Part shown: in pieces, positions 15,994 to 24,860 of the stretch | Layout: the number at the start of each line of letters is the position of its first letter | How positions within the stretch are numbered: the stretch's first letter is position 1 | Origin: Nonomuraea thailandensis | GTDB lineage: Bacteria > Actinomycetota > Actinomycetes > Streptosporangiales > Streptosporangiaceae | Length of the DNA stretch: 64,000 nt | Assembly (NCBI RefSeq): GCF_024172165.1 | Contig: NZ_JAMZEB010000002.1 | Coordinates: 3,183,501 to 3,247,500, forward strand | Reading direction: 5' to 3' | The notes under the pieces: generated by a model | The model's database searches: none | What the model saw: the letters and a program-made list of their open reading frames with translations, nothing else | What the model was told of the DNA's origin: nothing | Position numbers and translations under genes: made by a program

Positions 15994-17577
15994 ATGCGCG
16001 CTCGCCGAGCGCTCGCCGTTCTCGTGACGGCAGCGCTTCCCCTCACCTCAATGACGGCTCCCTCCGCCTCCGCGGCCACCTCGTCTCCTGGACAGGCCCG
16101 CGACCTGGTCAATCCCGGCTTCGAGAACCCCCGCCTCGACGGGTGGAAGGTGACCGGGCGCGCGGCCGGCGTCGCCGCCCCCGGACGTACCGGGAACCAG
16201 GCCCTCACCCTCACCGGCACCGGCACCGTGGAGCAGACGGTCAGGGTGCCCGACGGCATCTACACCGTCTCGGCCTGGGCCCGGAGCTCCGGCGGTCAGA
16301 AGTCGGCCTACCTGTTCGCCGGGAACGGCCGCACCGCGCTTCCCGCCTCCGGCGACTGGAAGCAGATCGTGGTCAGAGGGCTGACCGTCACGCGCGGAAA
16401 GCTGACGCTCGGCCTGCGGGTCGACAGCCGGGCGGCCACCACGGTCCGGCTCGACGACGTGGAGGTCGTGCCGGCCGCGGAGCCGTACACCTTCTACAAG
16501 GGAGGTGACATCACCATGCTGAACTGGGTCGAGGACAGCGGCGGGCGCTACTACGACGCAGGCGGCCACCGCCGCGACCCGATGGACATCCTGCGCGACA
16601 ACGGCGTCAACATCGTTCGCCTGCGCCTCTACAACGGCACCGGCCCTGACCATCCGCGCATCGGCCACCCCGGCGACCACCTGCCGCAGGGCTACCAGGA
16701 CGAGAACGACATGCTCGACCTGGCCCGGCGCGCCGCCGAGCACGGCATGGCCGTCCAGCTCACCTTCCACTACAGCGACTACTGGTCCAACGGCGCGATC
16801 CAGGACATCCCGAAGGACTGGCGCGAGGTGACCTCGCTGCCGGAAGCCGAAGCCATCGCCAAGCTGGAGAAGTACGTCTACGACTACACCAAGCGCATCA
16901 TGCTCAGGATGAAGGCCCAGGGCACCACCCCGGCCTTCGTGTCCTTGGGCAACGAGACCGCCGGGGGCCTGCTCTTCCCCTACGGCGCGTCCTACGGGCA
17001 GCCGGACGCCTTCGCCAAGCTGGCCCGGTTCTACAAGGCCGGCCACCGGGCGATCAAGGACGTCTCACCGCGCTCCCAGGTGATCATCCACCTCGACGCC
17101 GCGGGTGACGACGGCAAGTACGAGTGGTACTTCGGCGAACTGGAGAAGCAGGGCGTGCCCTTCGACCTGATCGGCTCGTCGTACTACCCGTACTGGACCC
17201 AGAAGGACATCCCCACCGTGCTCGGGTTCTTCGAGCGGATGTACGACCGGTTCGGCAAGAAGATCATGGTCATGGAGAGCGGCATCAACTGGAACCCGGT
17301 CACCCATGACGGCATCAAGGGCCAACTCCTGGACAACGGCCCCGTGCCCTACGGAGAGACGCCCGAGGGCCAGCGCGACTTCCTGTACGAGCTCTTCGCC
17401 GGGCTCAAGTCCGTCAGGGACGGCGCAGTGATCGGAGACCTCTACTGGGACCCGGTCATGATCCCGGCGGACGGGGTCGGCTGGCAGGTCGGCGGCGACA
17501 ACGTGGTCAGCAACACCACCCTGTTCGACTTCGATGGCAGGGCGCTGCCCGGGCTCCAGGCCTACGCCGACAACTGA
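15994..17577 (+). CDS. Secreted GH53 arabinogalactan endo-beta-1,4-galactanase
   Basis: A 527-residue secreted enzyme. A signal peptide covers residues 1-28 (RRALAVLVTAALPLTS... ending in SASA). Residues 38-160 form a beta-sandwich carbohydrate-binding-like module (NPGFENPRLDGW). The GH53 barrel follows from GGDITMLNWVED. The acid/base is Glu321 in SLGNET and the nucleophile Glu428 in VMESGINW, and the conserved HYSDYW lies near 259. It cuts beta-1,4-galactan side chains of pectin into oligosaccharides. ATG 15994 follows GAGGAG. It is the extracellular entry point of the galactan locus and is closed by a strong terminator. Confidence 0.9.
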   Translation: MRARRALAVLVTAALPLTSMTAPSASAATSSPGQARDLVNPGFENPRLDGWKVTGRAAGVAAPGRTGNQALTLTGTGTVEQTVRVPDGIYTVSAWARSSGGQKSAYLFAGNGRTALPASGDWKQIVVRGLTVTRGKLTLGLRVDSRAATTVRLDDVEVVPAAEPYTFYKGGDITMLNWVEDSGGRYYDAGGHRRDPMDILRDNGVNIVRLRLYNGTGPDHPRIGHPGDHLPQGYQDENDMLDLARRAAEHGMAVQLTFHYSDYWSNGAIQDIPKDWREVTSLPEAEAIAKLEKYVYDYTKRIMLRMKAQGTTPAFVSLGNETAGGLLFPYGASYGQPDAFAKLARFYKAGHRAIKDVSPRSQVIIHLDAAGDDGKYEWYFGELEKQGVPFDLIGSSYYPYWTQKDIPTVLGFFERMYDRFGKKIMVMESGINWNPVTHDGIKGQLLDNGPVPYGETPEGQRDFLYELFAGLKSVRDGAVIGDLYWDPVMIPADGVGWQVGGDNVVSNTTLFDFDGRALPGLQAYADN

Positions 17578-17583
17578 CGGAAC

Positions 17584-17624
17584 CGGCACTCGCCCGACAC
17601 GTCCTCCCCGTCGGGCGAGTGCCG
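17584..17624 (+). terminator. Strong hairpin terminator after the galactanase gene
   Basis: A perfect 15-base stem (CGGCACTCGCCCGAC with its complement GTCGGGCGAGTGCCG) encloses an 11-base loop, starting seven bases after the GH53 stop. There is no U tract. It probably ends the galactan operon. Confidence 0.85.
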
Positions 17625-17733
17625 CTCCGGCGAGCCGGGCGGGAGCCAGGTCCAGGCCCGATCCCGCAGATCACGGCGAGGTGCTCGCCGGGGAACGCCA
17701 CGAGGGGCACACGCGCATTCCGGGTCACACGCA

Positions 17734-18819
17734 TCACTCCGCTGTTCCTCCCGCGGCGGACGCGTCCCCGGATTCCGGGAAGACCACGACGAGCTCCAGC
17801 CCGCCACCCGGATTGGGGTGCGCCCGCACGTCGGCCCCGTGAGCCCTTGCGATCGCCGCGACGATCGACAATCCGAGCCCGGCGCCCTGTCCAGGCGTCG
17901 TGTGCAGCCGCCGGAAGGGCTCGAAGAGATCGCCGAGACGTTCCTGGGGCACGTGCGGGCCGGTGTTACGGACCGTCAACACCCCACGGGAGAGCGTCAC
18001 CTCAACGGTTCCGCCGGGGTGGTTGTAGCGGACCGCGTTGTCGAGGAGGTTGGTGACGAGCCGGTTCAGCAGGACAGGATCCCCATCGACGACGAACGGC
18101 TCTGCCCGCGCCGTCACGGTGACGCCGTCCGCACCTGTTTCCGCAAGGACGAGCCGTACCGCCTGGTCCAGGGCCACCGGGCTCCGGTTGTCCAGGCCGT
18201 TCTCCGCCTGGGCCAGGACCAGCAGGGCGTCGATGAGGTTCTCCACGCGGCGGTTGTGGCGCAGGAGCGTGCTGCGGATCTCGCCGCCGTCCTCGGGGAG
18301 CCCGATCTCGATCGCCGCCCGCTGGACGGCCAGCGGGGTCCGCAACTCGTGGGAGGCGTTGGCGATGAACCGCCGCTGCGCCTCGACGGAGCGTTCGAGC
18401 CGGTCGAGCATCGCGTCGAAGGTGTCGGCCAGTTCCTTCAGCTCGTCCTCCCGCCCGGTGAGCGCGATCCGCTCGTGCAGCGTCGACAGGGACAGCCGCT
18501 GCGCGGTGGCGGTGATCCGATGGACGGGCCGCAGGATCCGCCCGGCGACCAGCCATCCGACGGCCAGCGAGACCAGCGTCAAGATCCCCACCGTGAAGGT
18601 GGTCATCTCCCACTGGTAGCTGATCACGTCGTTCACCAGCTCGGGTAGCCGCGGCCGCAGCGGCCGGGGACCCGGTGCCACCACTTGCCCGGGTAGCCGG
18701 GCGACCCGCGTCTTCAGCGCCTGGCGCAGCAGGAGGTTGACCGTGACCAGCAACACGACCGAGGTCAGCAGGAACAGCCCGGAGTAGATCAGGGTGAGCC
18801 GGACCCGGATCGTCGTCAC
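17734..18819 (-). CDS. Two-component sensor histidine kinase
   Basis: A 361-residue membrane kinase. From the GTG at 18819 it has a first membrane helix (TLIYSGLFLLTSVVLLVTVNLLL), a short extracytoplasmic stretch of about 40 residues and a second helix (VGILTLVSLAVGWLVAG). A HAMP domain (RILRPVHRITATA), the phospho-accepting His157 in NASHELRTPLA, an N-box (NLLDNAVRYN) and the ATP-lid GAGLGLSIV follow. The start overlaps the response-regulator stop by four bases. The small sensor loop suggests it detects a membrane or cell-envelope cue. The ABC exporter-like genes downstream on the other strand are possible targets. Confidence 0.88.
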   Translation of the reverse strand: MTTIRVRLTLIYSGLFLLTSVVLLVTVNLLLRQALKTRVARLPGQVVAPGPRPLRPRLPELVNDVISYQWEMTTFTVGILTLVSLAVGWLVAGRILRPVHRITATAQRLSLSTLHERIALTGREDELKELADTFDAMLDRLERSVEAQRRFIANASHELRTPLAVQRAAIEIGLPEDGGEIRSTLLRHNRRVENLIDALLVLAQAENGLDNRSPVALDQAVRLVLAETGADGVTVTARAEPFVVDGDPVLLNRLVTNLLDNAVRYNHPGGTVEVTLSRGVLTVRNTGPHVPQERLGDLFEPFRRLHTTPGQGAGLGLSIVAAIARAHGADVRAHPNPGGGLELVVVFPESGDASAAGGTAE

Positions 18820-19469
18820 AACAGGTATCCCGCGCCGGGAACGGTCTGGATGCACGGCGGGTCGCCCAGCTTGGCCCGCAGGCGGCTGATCAGGACCCGC
18901 ACCACCGTGGTGAACGGATCGGCGTTCTCGTCCCAGGCCTCTTCGAGCAGCCGCTCGGAGCTCACGACGGCGCCGTCCGCCCTCATCAGCACTTCCAGGA
19001 CGGCGAACTCCTTGAGTGACAGGTGCAGATGCCGCCCGTCCCGCGAGGCTTGCAGCCGGTGGGGGTCGAGCACGATCCCGTGCCGTGTCAGCACCGGTGG
19101 CACCGCCGACCGGCTACGCCGTCCCAGTGCCCGCACCCGCGCGACCAGCTCGGTGTAGTCGAACGGTTTGGGCAGGTAGTCGTCGGCTCCCATCCCCAGA
19201 CCCGCCACTCGTTCCGGCACCGACGCCGCCGCCGTCATCATCAAGATCCGCGTACGGCTCCCGCGCGCCACCAGCTCACGGCACACGAGGTCGCCGTGCA
19301 TCTCGGGCAGGTCCCGATCCAGCACGAGAACGTCGTAGTCGTGCACTGCCAGCCGTTCCACGGCGGCGGCCCCGTCGTACACCACGTCGACGGCCATGGC
19401 ATGGCGGCGTAATCCCACCGCCACGAGATCGGCCAGGTCGCGCTCGTCTTCGGCCACCAGAATGCGCAT
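18816..19469 (-). CDS. OmpR/PhoB-family response regulator
   Basis: A 217-residue regulator. The receiver domain begins MRILVAEDERDLA, with acidic pocket residues at 8-9, the phospho-accepting Asp51 in VLVLDRDLP, a conserved Thr near 79 (MMTAAAS) and Lys in PKPFDY. The C-terminal winged helix includes LSLKEFAVLEVLMRADGAVVS and VRVLISRLRAKLG. It is the first gene of an operon with the histidine kinase. The usual VxxYIxxLRxKL is somewhat altered (VRVLISRLRAKL) but intact. Confidence 0.9.
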   Translation of the reverse strand: MRILVAEDERDLADLVAVGLRRHAMAVDVVYDGAAAVERLAVHDYDVLVLDRDLPEMHGDLVCRELVARGSRTRILMMTAAASVPERVAGLGMGADDYLPKPFDYTELVARVRALGRRSRSAVPPVLTRHGIVLDPHRLQASRDGRHLHLSLKEFAVLEVLMRADGAVVSSERLLEEAWDENADPFTTVVRVLISRLRAKLGDPPCIQTVPGAGYLL

Positions 19470-19556
19470 CCGACGTTCATACTCGAATCGGCGTTGCAGC
19501 GGCGTTAACGGATCCGTTCACGACCGGGTAACCCGCTTCAGGCCACGCTGACCGCC

Positions 19557-20620
19557 ATGATCAGAGCCCTCTGCGCGGCCGTCCTGGTGGCGGCTTGCCC
19601 GATGTCCGCATCCGCATCGGCCACGACGCCCCAGCCGGCGTCCCCATCGGCCACCCGAGGCGGAGGCTGCGCCACCAGCACGGCGCCACCGCCGCGATCG
19701 GCACCGCCGACCTCGGTGAACACGCTCCGGCAGGCGTACTTCTGCGTGCTGGACAACTACTACAGCGGCCCGGTCATGGATCCGAAGGCGCTGCTGCGGA
19801 GCGCCTTCGCCGCCTACACCCAGGACCTGATGCGGCGAGGCGCAGACCGGAGCCACCTCCGGCTGCCCGCCCTGAGCGGGAACCGCGACACCGACCCGTC
19901 GCAGGGCGAGCCGACCGGCACGGGCATCGCGGGCGTGTCGGCCGAGTACGGCCCGCGGCTCGATCCCGCGGCCCGGCCGCCGCTGTTCATCACCCGGGTG
20001 CTGCCCGGCAGCCCCGCCGCCAGGGCCGGCATCCGGCCAGGGGACATCGTGGTCAAGGCCAACGGCGTGCCGGCGTTCATCGGCGACACCGTGAACGATT
20101 CCACGAAGGCGCCGCCGACCAGGTCATCGCCAAGCTGCGGGACCGGCCGAAGCTCGTGGTCCTCGACCTGCGCGGCAACGGCGGAGGGTCACCTCGCGAG
20201 GTCACACGGTTGCTCGGCGCGTTCGCGCACGGCAAGGTCACCAGCTACTTCTGCCCGCTCAAGGGCGAGTGCGTGCCCAACCGGACCGACGACAGCGTCC
20301 CGCTGCTCGGCGCGCGCCTGATCGTGCTCACCGACCGCGGATGCGCCTCGGCCTGCGGGGACTTCAGCGCGGCGGTCAAGGACAACGGCCTGGGCACCCT
20401 CGTCGGAACCCGCACCGCCGGAGCGGTCTCCGGCCCCAGCCAGGCATATCTCCTCGACGACGGCAGCGCCATGCTCCTGCCCAAGGTCAGGCACCTCGGG
20501 CCCGCCCGCGAAACCATCGACACGATCGGCGTGCCGGTCGACCACTACGCCCCCATGACCGCCCTCGACCTGGCCACCGGGCGCGACCCCGGTGTGGCCG
20601 AGGCGCTGGCGCTGCTCTGA
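19557..20620 (+). pseudogene. S41-family (tail-specific) peptidase, internally deleted
   Basis: The first frame encodes a signal peptide (LCAAVLVAACPMSASASA), an N-terminal region and a PDZ domain (GIAGVSAEYG to AGIRPGDIVVKANGVPAF). Near 20095-20125 it stops making sense, and a second frame continues with the S41 catalytic core: VIAKLRDRPKLVVLDLRGNG and TDRGCASACGDFSAAV with the probable catalytic Ser. In intact relatives roughly 60 residues separate these two parts, so a deletion that also shifts the frame is the simplest reading. The catalytic half would not be made. It is divergent from the two-component operon. Confidence 0.75.
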
Positions 20621-20727
20621 CGTGCCTGCCGCAAGCGGCTGGGCCGGCCGCCTCTCTCGCCCCTGAGGCGGACCTGCGCCGGCTGAGGACCCGTAGGCAG
20701 AACCGGACCCATCGCAAGGAGTGGATC

Positions 20728-21474
20728 GTGAGCAATGCCGCCGGCACGCCCGTACTGAGCGCCCGCGGGCTGCGGAAGGAGCATGGCAGAGGGGAAGGAA
20801 TGGTGCATGCCGTCGACGGCGTCGATCTCGATGTCAGCGCGGGAGAGACGGTGGCGATCACGGGGCCCAGCGGCTGCGGCAAGTCCACGCTGCTGCACCT
20901 GCTCGGCGGGCTGGACCGGCCCTCGGCCGGCGAGGTGTCGCTGAACGGCCGGCGCATCGACGACCTCGGCGAGAAGGCGCTGGCCCGGATGCGACGGACC
21001 GAGGTCAGCTACGTCTTCCAGTCCTTCCACCTGATGGAGGAGCTCACCGCCGTCGAGAACGTCGAACTGGTGGCGCTGCTGGCCGGACGCTCGCCGCGGG
21101 TCGCACGGCGGCGCGCGGAGGAGCTGCTGGATCAGCTCGGGCTCGCCGGCCGGGCGCGGTTCCTGCCCTCCGCCCTGTCGGGCGGCCAGCGGCAGCGGGT
21201 CGCGGTCGCCCGGGCGCTGTGCAACGAGCCGCTGGTCGTCCTCGCCGACGAACCGACCGGGAACCTGGACAGCGCCGCCACCTTGGACGTCCTCCAGCTC
21301 TTCAAGGACCTGCACGAGTCCGGGCAGACGCTGGTCATCGTCACCCATGACGCGCGGATCGCGGCCACCGCGGACCGGACGTTCTCGATGCGCGACGGCG
21401 CGTTGGCGGACGATAACCGGCTGAGCGGCGGCACCACCGGGCAGCCTGGTGCGCTCGCCGGGCTGGAGGGTTGA
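20728..21474 (+). CDS. ABC transporter ATP-binding protein (LolD/MacB type)
   Basis: A 248-residue ATPase with Walker A GPSGCGKST, a Q-loop in YVFQSFHLMEELTAVENV, the signature LSGGQRQRVAVARAL, Walker B VVLADEPTGNLDS and switch His in IVTHD. The FQ..L..L.A.ENV pattern and the GNLDS motif are typical of FtsE/LolD/MacB-like ATPases that pair with FtsX-fold permeases. The GTG at 20728 follows AAGGAG. The next gene overlaps its stop. Together they probably act as a mechanotransmission or export system, and antimicrobial-peptide resistance is common for this type when next to a two-component system. Confidence 0.9.
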   Translation: MSNAAGTPVLSARGLRKEHGRGEGMVHAVDGVDLDVSAGETVAITGPSGCGKSTLLHLLGGLDRPSAGEVSLNGRRIDDLGEKALARMRRTEVSYVFQSFHLMEELTAVENVELVALLAGRSPRVARRRAEELLDQLGLAGRARFLPSALSGGQRQRVAVARALCNEPLVVLADEPTGNLDSAATLDVLQLFKDLHESGQTLVIVTHDARIAATADRTFSMRDGALADDNRLSGGTTGQPGALAGLEG

Positions 21475-23321
21475 CCGGCATGGGCCTCCTCCTTCTCGTG
21501 GTCCGTCTCGCCCTGCGAGACCTCCGGCGTCGCCGGACCGAGGCCGCGCTTCTGCTGATCGCCATCCTGGCCGCCACCACGACGCTGACGCTCGGGCTCG
21601 TCCTGCGTGACGCGGCCGGCGACCCGTACCGGAGCACCCGGGCGGCGACCAAGGGACCCGACGTGGTCGCGAGCGCCGGCCTCGCCGGCCTCACCGCGCT
21701 CGGGAAACTGGCCACCGCCTCCGGCGTCACCGAGCACAGCGGACCGTACCCCGTCATCGCAGGCAGCCTTGAGGCATCCGGCCGGACATCCGATGTCCAG
21801 GCCGTGGGGCGCGACGCCACTGTCACGGCGGTCGATCAGCCCGAGGTGACGCGAGGCAAGTGGGTCAGCGACGGCGGCGTGGTGCTCCAGGCCGCCTTCG
21901 CCGACTCGCTCGATGTGGGCGTCGGCGACTCGGTCGCCCTGGGCGGCAGGTCGTTCGAGGTCGTCGGCGTCGCGGTCACCGCCGCCATGCCGCCCTATCC
22001 CGGGGCGACCTGCGTCGTCTCCGCCGGCTGCATCAACGGCGCCGTCCCCGACGACCGGGACCTGCCGGCGGGGCTGCTGCACAATCCCGGGCTCGTCTGG
22101 CTCACCCGGGCGGACGTGCGGAGCCTCGCCTCCGACCGAAGCCCCCTGTCCTACGTGATGAACCTGAAGCTGGCCGACCCGGACCAGGCGCAGGCCCTCG
22201 TCGACCGGACCGGCGGCGATCACGGCGGCGCCATGCCGATGCAGACCTGGCAGAGCATCCTCGCCGATGCCACCGATCTGGCCAAGGACTCCCAGACCCT
22301 GCTGCTCATCGGCGCCTGGCTGCTCGGCCTGCTCGCCGTGGCCAGCCTCTCGGTGCTGGTCGGCGGCCGGATGGCCGACCAGCACCGGCGCGTCGGACTC
22401 CTCAAGGCAGTCGGCGGCACCCCGGGTCTGGTCGCTGCCGTGCTGCTCGCGGAGTACCTCCTCGTGGCCGCCGTCGCGGCCGCGGCCGGGCTGGCGCTCG
22501 GAGCGCTGACCGCTCCGCTGCTCACCGGGTCCAGCGCCGGCCTCGTCGGCAGCGCGGGGACGGCGCCGCTGACCTGGCCCACGATCGGGCTGGTGACCGC
22601 CGTGGCGCTCGGCGTCGCGGTGGTGGCGACCGCTGTGCCGGCCGTGCGCGGCGCCCGCACCAGCACCGTCAGCGCGCTGGCCGACGCGGCCCGCCCGCCT
22701 CGCCGCACCGGTTGGCTGATCACTGTCTCTGCGCGGCTGCCCGTCCCGCTGCTGCTCGCCCTGCGGGTCGCCGCCCGCCGGCCGCGACGGGTGGCGCTGG
22801 GTGCGGTCAGCATCGCGGTCACGGTCAGCGGGATCCACGTCCTGCTGGTGCTCGACACCTTCCTCTCCGGCCAGCCAGGCACCGGCGCCTACACCGAAGC
22901 TCAGGTGGCGGTGCTGCGGCACGTGCTCCTGGTCTGGACGGTCGTCCTGCTCACCCTGGCGGCGGTCAACGCCGTCGTCATCACCTGGGCGACGGTGCTC
23001 GACAACCGGCATGCATCGGCGCTGGCACGCGCCCTCGGCGCAACCCCCCGAGAAGTGACCGTCGCCCTGGCGGCCGCGCAGGTGCTGCCCGCGCTCCTCG
23101 GCGCCGTCATGGGTGTCTTCCCGGGAGGCTTCCTGCTGTTCGCCGCCATCAACACGATCGCCGGCGGTGACAGCGACAAGGCCACGCTTCCCGCACCCTG
23201 GCAGCTGATCGCCCTGGTGCCGGCGACCGTGCTCGTGGTGGCGGCGCTCACCTCCGTTCCCGCTCACCTCCGTTCCCGCTCACCTCCGTTCCCGCTCGCC
23301 TTGGTGGCCGCCGTCCTGTGA
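21471..23321 (+). CDS. FtsX-like ABC transporter permease
   Basis: A 616-residue membrane protein. It has an N-terminal helix (AALLLIAILAATTTLTLGLV), a periplasmic domain of about 240 residues, and a cluster of three helices with the FtsX-fold hallmark (SVLVGGRMADQHRRVGLLKAVGGTP). A long middle section includes ALRVAARRPRR, and a second set of helices follows. A TTG at 21471 overlaps the ATPase stop, and the ATG at 21480 is an equally good start. The C-terminus is abnormal: a 16-base unit repeated three times turns the expected tail into PAHLRSRSPPFPLALVAAVL. The core is intact, so the protein may still work. Confidence 0.8.
   Translation: MTGMGLLLLVVRLALRDLRRRRTEAALLLIAILAATTTLTLGLVLRDAAGDPYRSTRAATKGPDVVASAGLAGLTALGKLATASGVTEHSGPYPVIAGSLEASGRTSDVQAVGRDATVTAVDQPEVTRGKWVSDGGVVLQAAFADSLDVGVGDSVALGGRSFEVVGVAVTAAMPPYPGATCVVSAGCINGAVPDDRDLPAGLLHNPGLVWLTRADVRSLASDRSPLSYVMNLKLADPDQAQALVDRTGGDHGGAMPMQTWQSILADATDLAKDSQTLLLIGAWLLGLLAVASLSVLVGGRMADQHRRVGLLKAVGGTPGLVAAVLLAEYLLVAAVAAAAGLALGALTAPLLTGSSAGLVGSAGTAPLTWPTIGLVTAVALGVAVVATAVPAVRGARTSTVSALADAARPPRRTGWLITVSARLPVPLLLALRVAARRPRRVALGAVSIAVTVSGIHVLLVLDTFLSGQPGTGAYTEAQVAVLRHVLLVWTVVLLTLAAVNAVVITWATVLDNRHASALARALGATPREVTVALAAAQVLPALLGAVMGVFPGGFLLFAAINTIAGGDSDKATLPAPWQLIALVPATVLVVAALTSVPAHLRSRSPPFPLALVAAVL
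23246..23293 (+). repeat. 16-bp tandem repeat, three copies
   Basis: GCTCACCTCCGTTCCC occurs three times head to tail at the 3' end of the FtsX-like gene. The two extra copies (32 bases) change the reading frame and so rewrite the last 20 or so residues. Confidence 0.92.
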
Positions 23322-23483
23322 CCGCGACTCTCTGAGCCGGCCACCACGGCAGGCCTGGCGATGCCGCATGGATCCGTTCCAACCTCCGCGCGCTCACCGC
23401 GGAGGTTGGGGACGCGAGGACGGGATCCGCGACCTGCGCGAGCAGGCAGCAGGGGAGCGACGTACGCGGAGGTTCGACCAGAT

Positions 23484-23909
23484 TCAGCGGAGCTCCTGGT
23501 GTCCGGCCGTTTCGCCCAGACGATGGAGCAGGTGCGCCCAGCCGTCGCTGGTCTCCTCTTCGAGCACGGCCGGCAGACCGCTGTGGCGCAGCGTGAGCTC
23601 GGTGCCGTCACCGAGCGGGGTCAGGGTGACTTCGACTCGGGATGCCTCTGGTGCCATGCCGGGCGCTCCTGGTGTGGCCTCCCAGCCGAAGGTGAAGACG
23701 AGACGTTCGTACGGCACGAGCTCCACGAACCGTCCGCGCATCACCGGGCGTGGGCCCTCGTGCATCGCGACCTGCAAGGTGCCGCCGGGGCGGGCGTCCA
23801 GCTCGGCCGTCCCCCACCATCGCGCCAGGCGTGCCGGGTCGGTGAAGAACCGCCAGACCGTCTCGGGACGCGCACGGATGTGCAACGTCTGCTCAATCGT
23901 CCTGCTCAC
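23484..23909 (-). CDS. SRPBCC (AHSA1-like) domain protein
   Basis: A 141-residue START/SRPBCC-fold protein that begins SRTIEQTLHIRARPETVWRFF and shows the family's DPARLARWWG and PGGTLQVAMHEG turns, then RLVFTFGWE and a C-terminal helix (GWAHLLHRLGETAG). The GTG at 23909 overlaps the ArsR stop by four bases. ArsR-SRPBCC pairs are very common in actinobacteria. The domain probably binds a small hydrophobic ligand, but no substrate is known. The reading frame is open further upstream only because it runs antiparallel to the ArsR frame. Confidence 0.8.
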   Translation of the reverse strand: MSRTIEQTLHIRARPETVWRFFTDPARLARWWGTAELDARPGGTLQVAMHEGPRPVMRGRFVELVPYERLVFTFGWEATPGAPGMAPEASRVEVTLTPLGDGTELTLRHSGLPAVLEEETSDGWAHLLHRLGETAGHQELR

Positions 23910-24244
23910 CACGATCCCTTCACGTCCTGGTCGCCAGTGCGCGCGCGTTCTTCTCGCTCGGCTTCGTGCTGGAGGCGGCTGAGCGAGGCGGACCACATGC
24001 TCTCCAGGAACGTCACCGCCTCGGCCAGGCCCTCCGGACGGAGCCGGTAGAAGCGGCGATTGCCCGCGCGGCGGACGTCGAGGAGGCGGGCCGCTGTCAG
24101 CGTTCGCAGGTGCTGGGACACCGCGGGGCGGCTGATTTCGGGAAAGCGCTCGGCGATCTCGCCGGCCGAAACCTCGCGATCCCGCACCAGGACGAGGATG
24201 GCGCGGCGGGTCGGGTCCGCCACAGCGCGAAGCGCGTCGTCCAT
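23906..24244 (-). CDS. ArsR-family transcriptional regulator
   Basis: A 112-residue winged-helix repressor starting at MDDALRAVADPTRRAIL, the canonical opening of the SRPBCC-linked ArsR subgroup. The helix-turn-helix is ISRPAVSQHLRTLTAARLL, followed by the wing AGNRRFYRL. Upstream in-frame residues to 24301 overlap the operator region and are unlikely to be translated. It is the first gene of a two-gene operon and is divergent from a DUF1579-like gene across a palindromic site. Confidence 0.85.
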   Translation of the reverse strand: MDDALRAVADPTRRAILVLVRDREVSAGEIAERFPEISRPAVSQHLRTLTAARLLDVRRAGNRRFYRLRPEGLAEAVTFLESMWSASLSRLQHEAEREERARTGDQDVKGSW

Positions 24245-24281
24245 GGGCCACCGCCTTCGTTTGCGCACTGCCGGGACAGCA

Positions 24282-24307
24282 TGTAAGTGTTTAAGCAACA
24301 TCTTACA
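24282..24307. promoter_or_regulatory. Inverted repeat, probable ArsR operator
   Basis: TGTAAG (24282-24287) and CTTACA (24302-24307) flank a second dyad, TGTT-TAAGC-AACA (24288-24300). The site lies between the divergent ArsR and DUF1579-like genes and is unusually AT-rich for this genome, so it could repress both. Confidence 0.6.
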
Positions 24308-24331
24308 CTCTATCGAGGACGAGGATCCGCC

Positions 24332-24814
24332 ATGTCAGGAGACGACCACACCCGTGCCCCGCGATCGGAGAACCGGCGCCTGAACGCGCTGGTCGGCCAT
24401 TGGCGTTCGCAGGGGCGGACAGCGGCCACCGCGATCGACCCGGCGATCCGCATCGCCGGGTCTGACACCTACGAGTGGCTGGCGGGCGAGCACTTCCTCA
24501 TTCACCGCGTGGACGTGCGCATGAACGAGGAGCACGTCGAGGTCATCGAGATGATCGGTCCCTACGATCCAGCGAGCCGGACCTACCCCATGCGCTCCTT
24601 CGACCATCACGGCAACTTCGTCACCATGCGGGCAAGCGTCGACGACGAGGGTGTCTGGACGTTCGCCGGTGAGACGGAGCGGGCGAGGCTGGTGATCGCC
24701 GAAGACGGCGCCTCCATGACGGCCGAATGGGAGCGCACTGACGACGGCTCGAACTGGCGGCACTGGATGGACATGAGCTTCACGAGGGCCTCCAGCCCCA
24801 TCCCGCGCCGTTGA
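24332..24814 (+). CDS. DUF1579-like protein
   Basis: A 160-residue soluble protein with the lipocalin-like pattern of the DUF1579 group: LNALVGHWRSQG near the start, YEWLAGEHFLIHRVDV, IGPYDPASRTYPMRSFDHHG and a closing WRHWMDMSFTR. These proteins are often linked to ArsR-SRPBCC pairs, as here, but have no established activity. The ATG at 24332 lies 25 bases after the probable ArsR operator, so ArsR control is likely. Confidence 0.7.
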   Translation: MSGDDHTRAPRSENRRLNALVGHWRSQGRTAATAIDPAIRIAGSDTYEWLAGEHFLIHRVDVRMNEEHVEVIEMIGPYDPASRTYPMRSFDHHGNFVTMRASVDDEGVWTFAGETERARLVIAEDGASMTAEWERTDDGSNWRHWMDMSFTRASSPIPRR

Positions 24815-24860
24815 ACCCCTCGCGGATGCCGCCGTCGTCCATCCCCAGGCGTCCGGCACC

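Noticed and set aside
19557..20620. Programmed frameshift in the S41 peptidase
   Set aside because: About 60 conserved residues are missing at the joint and no slippery site with structure is apparent, so a deletion is more likely.
21132..23267. Minus-strand open frame of 711 codons
   Set aside because: Antisense of the ABC ATPase and FtsX-like permease; no protein-like features.
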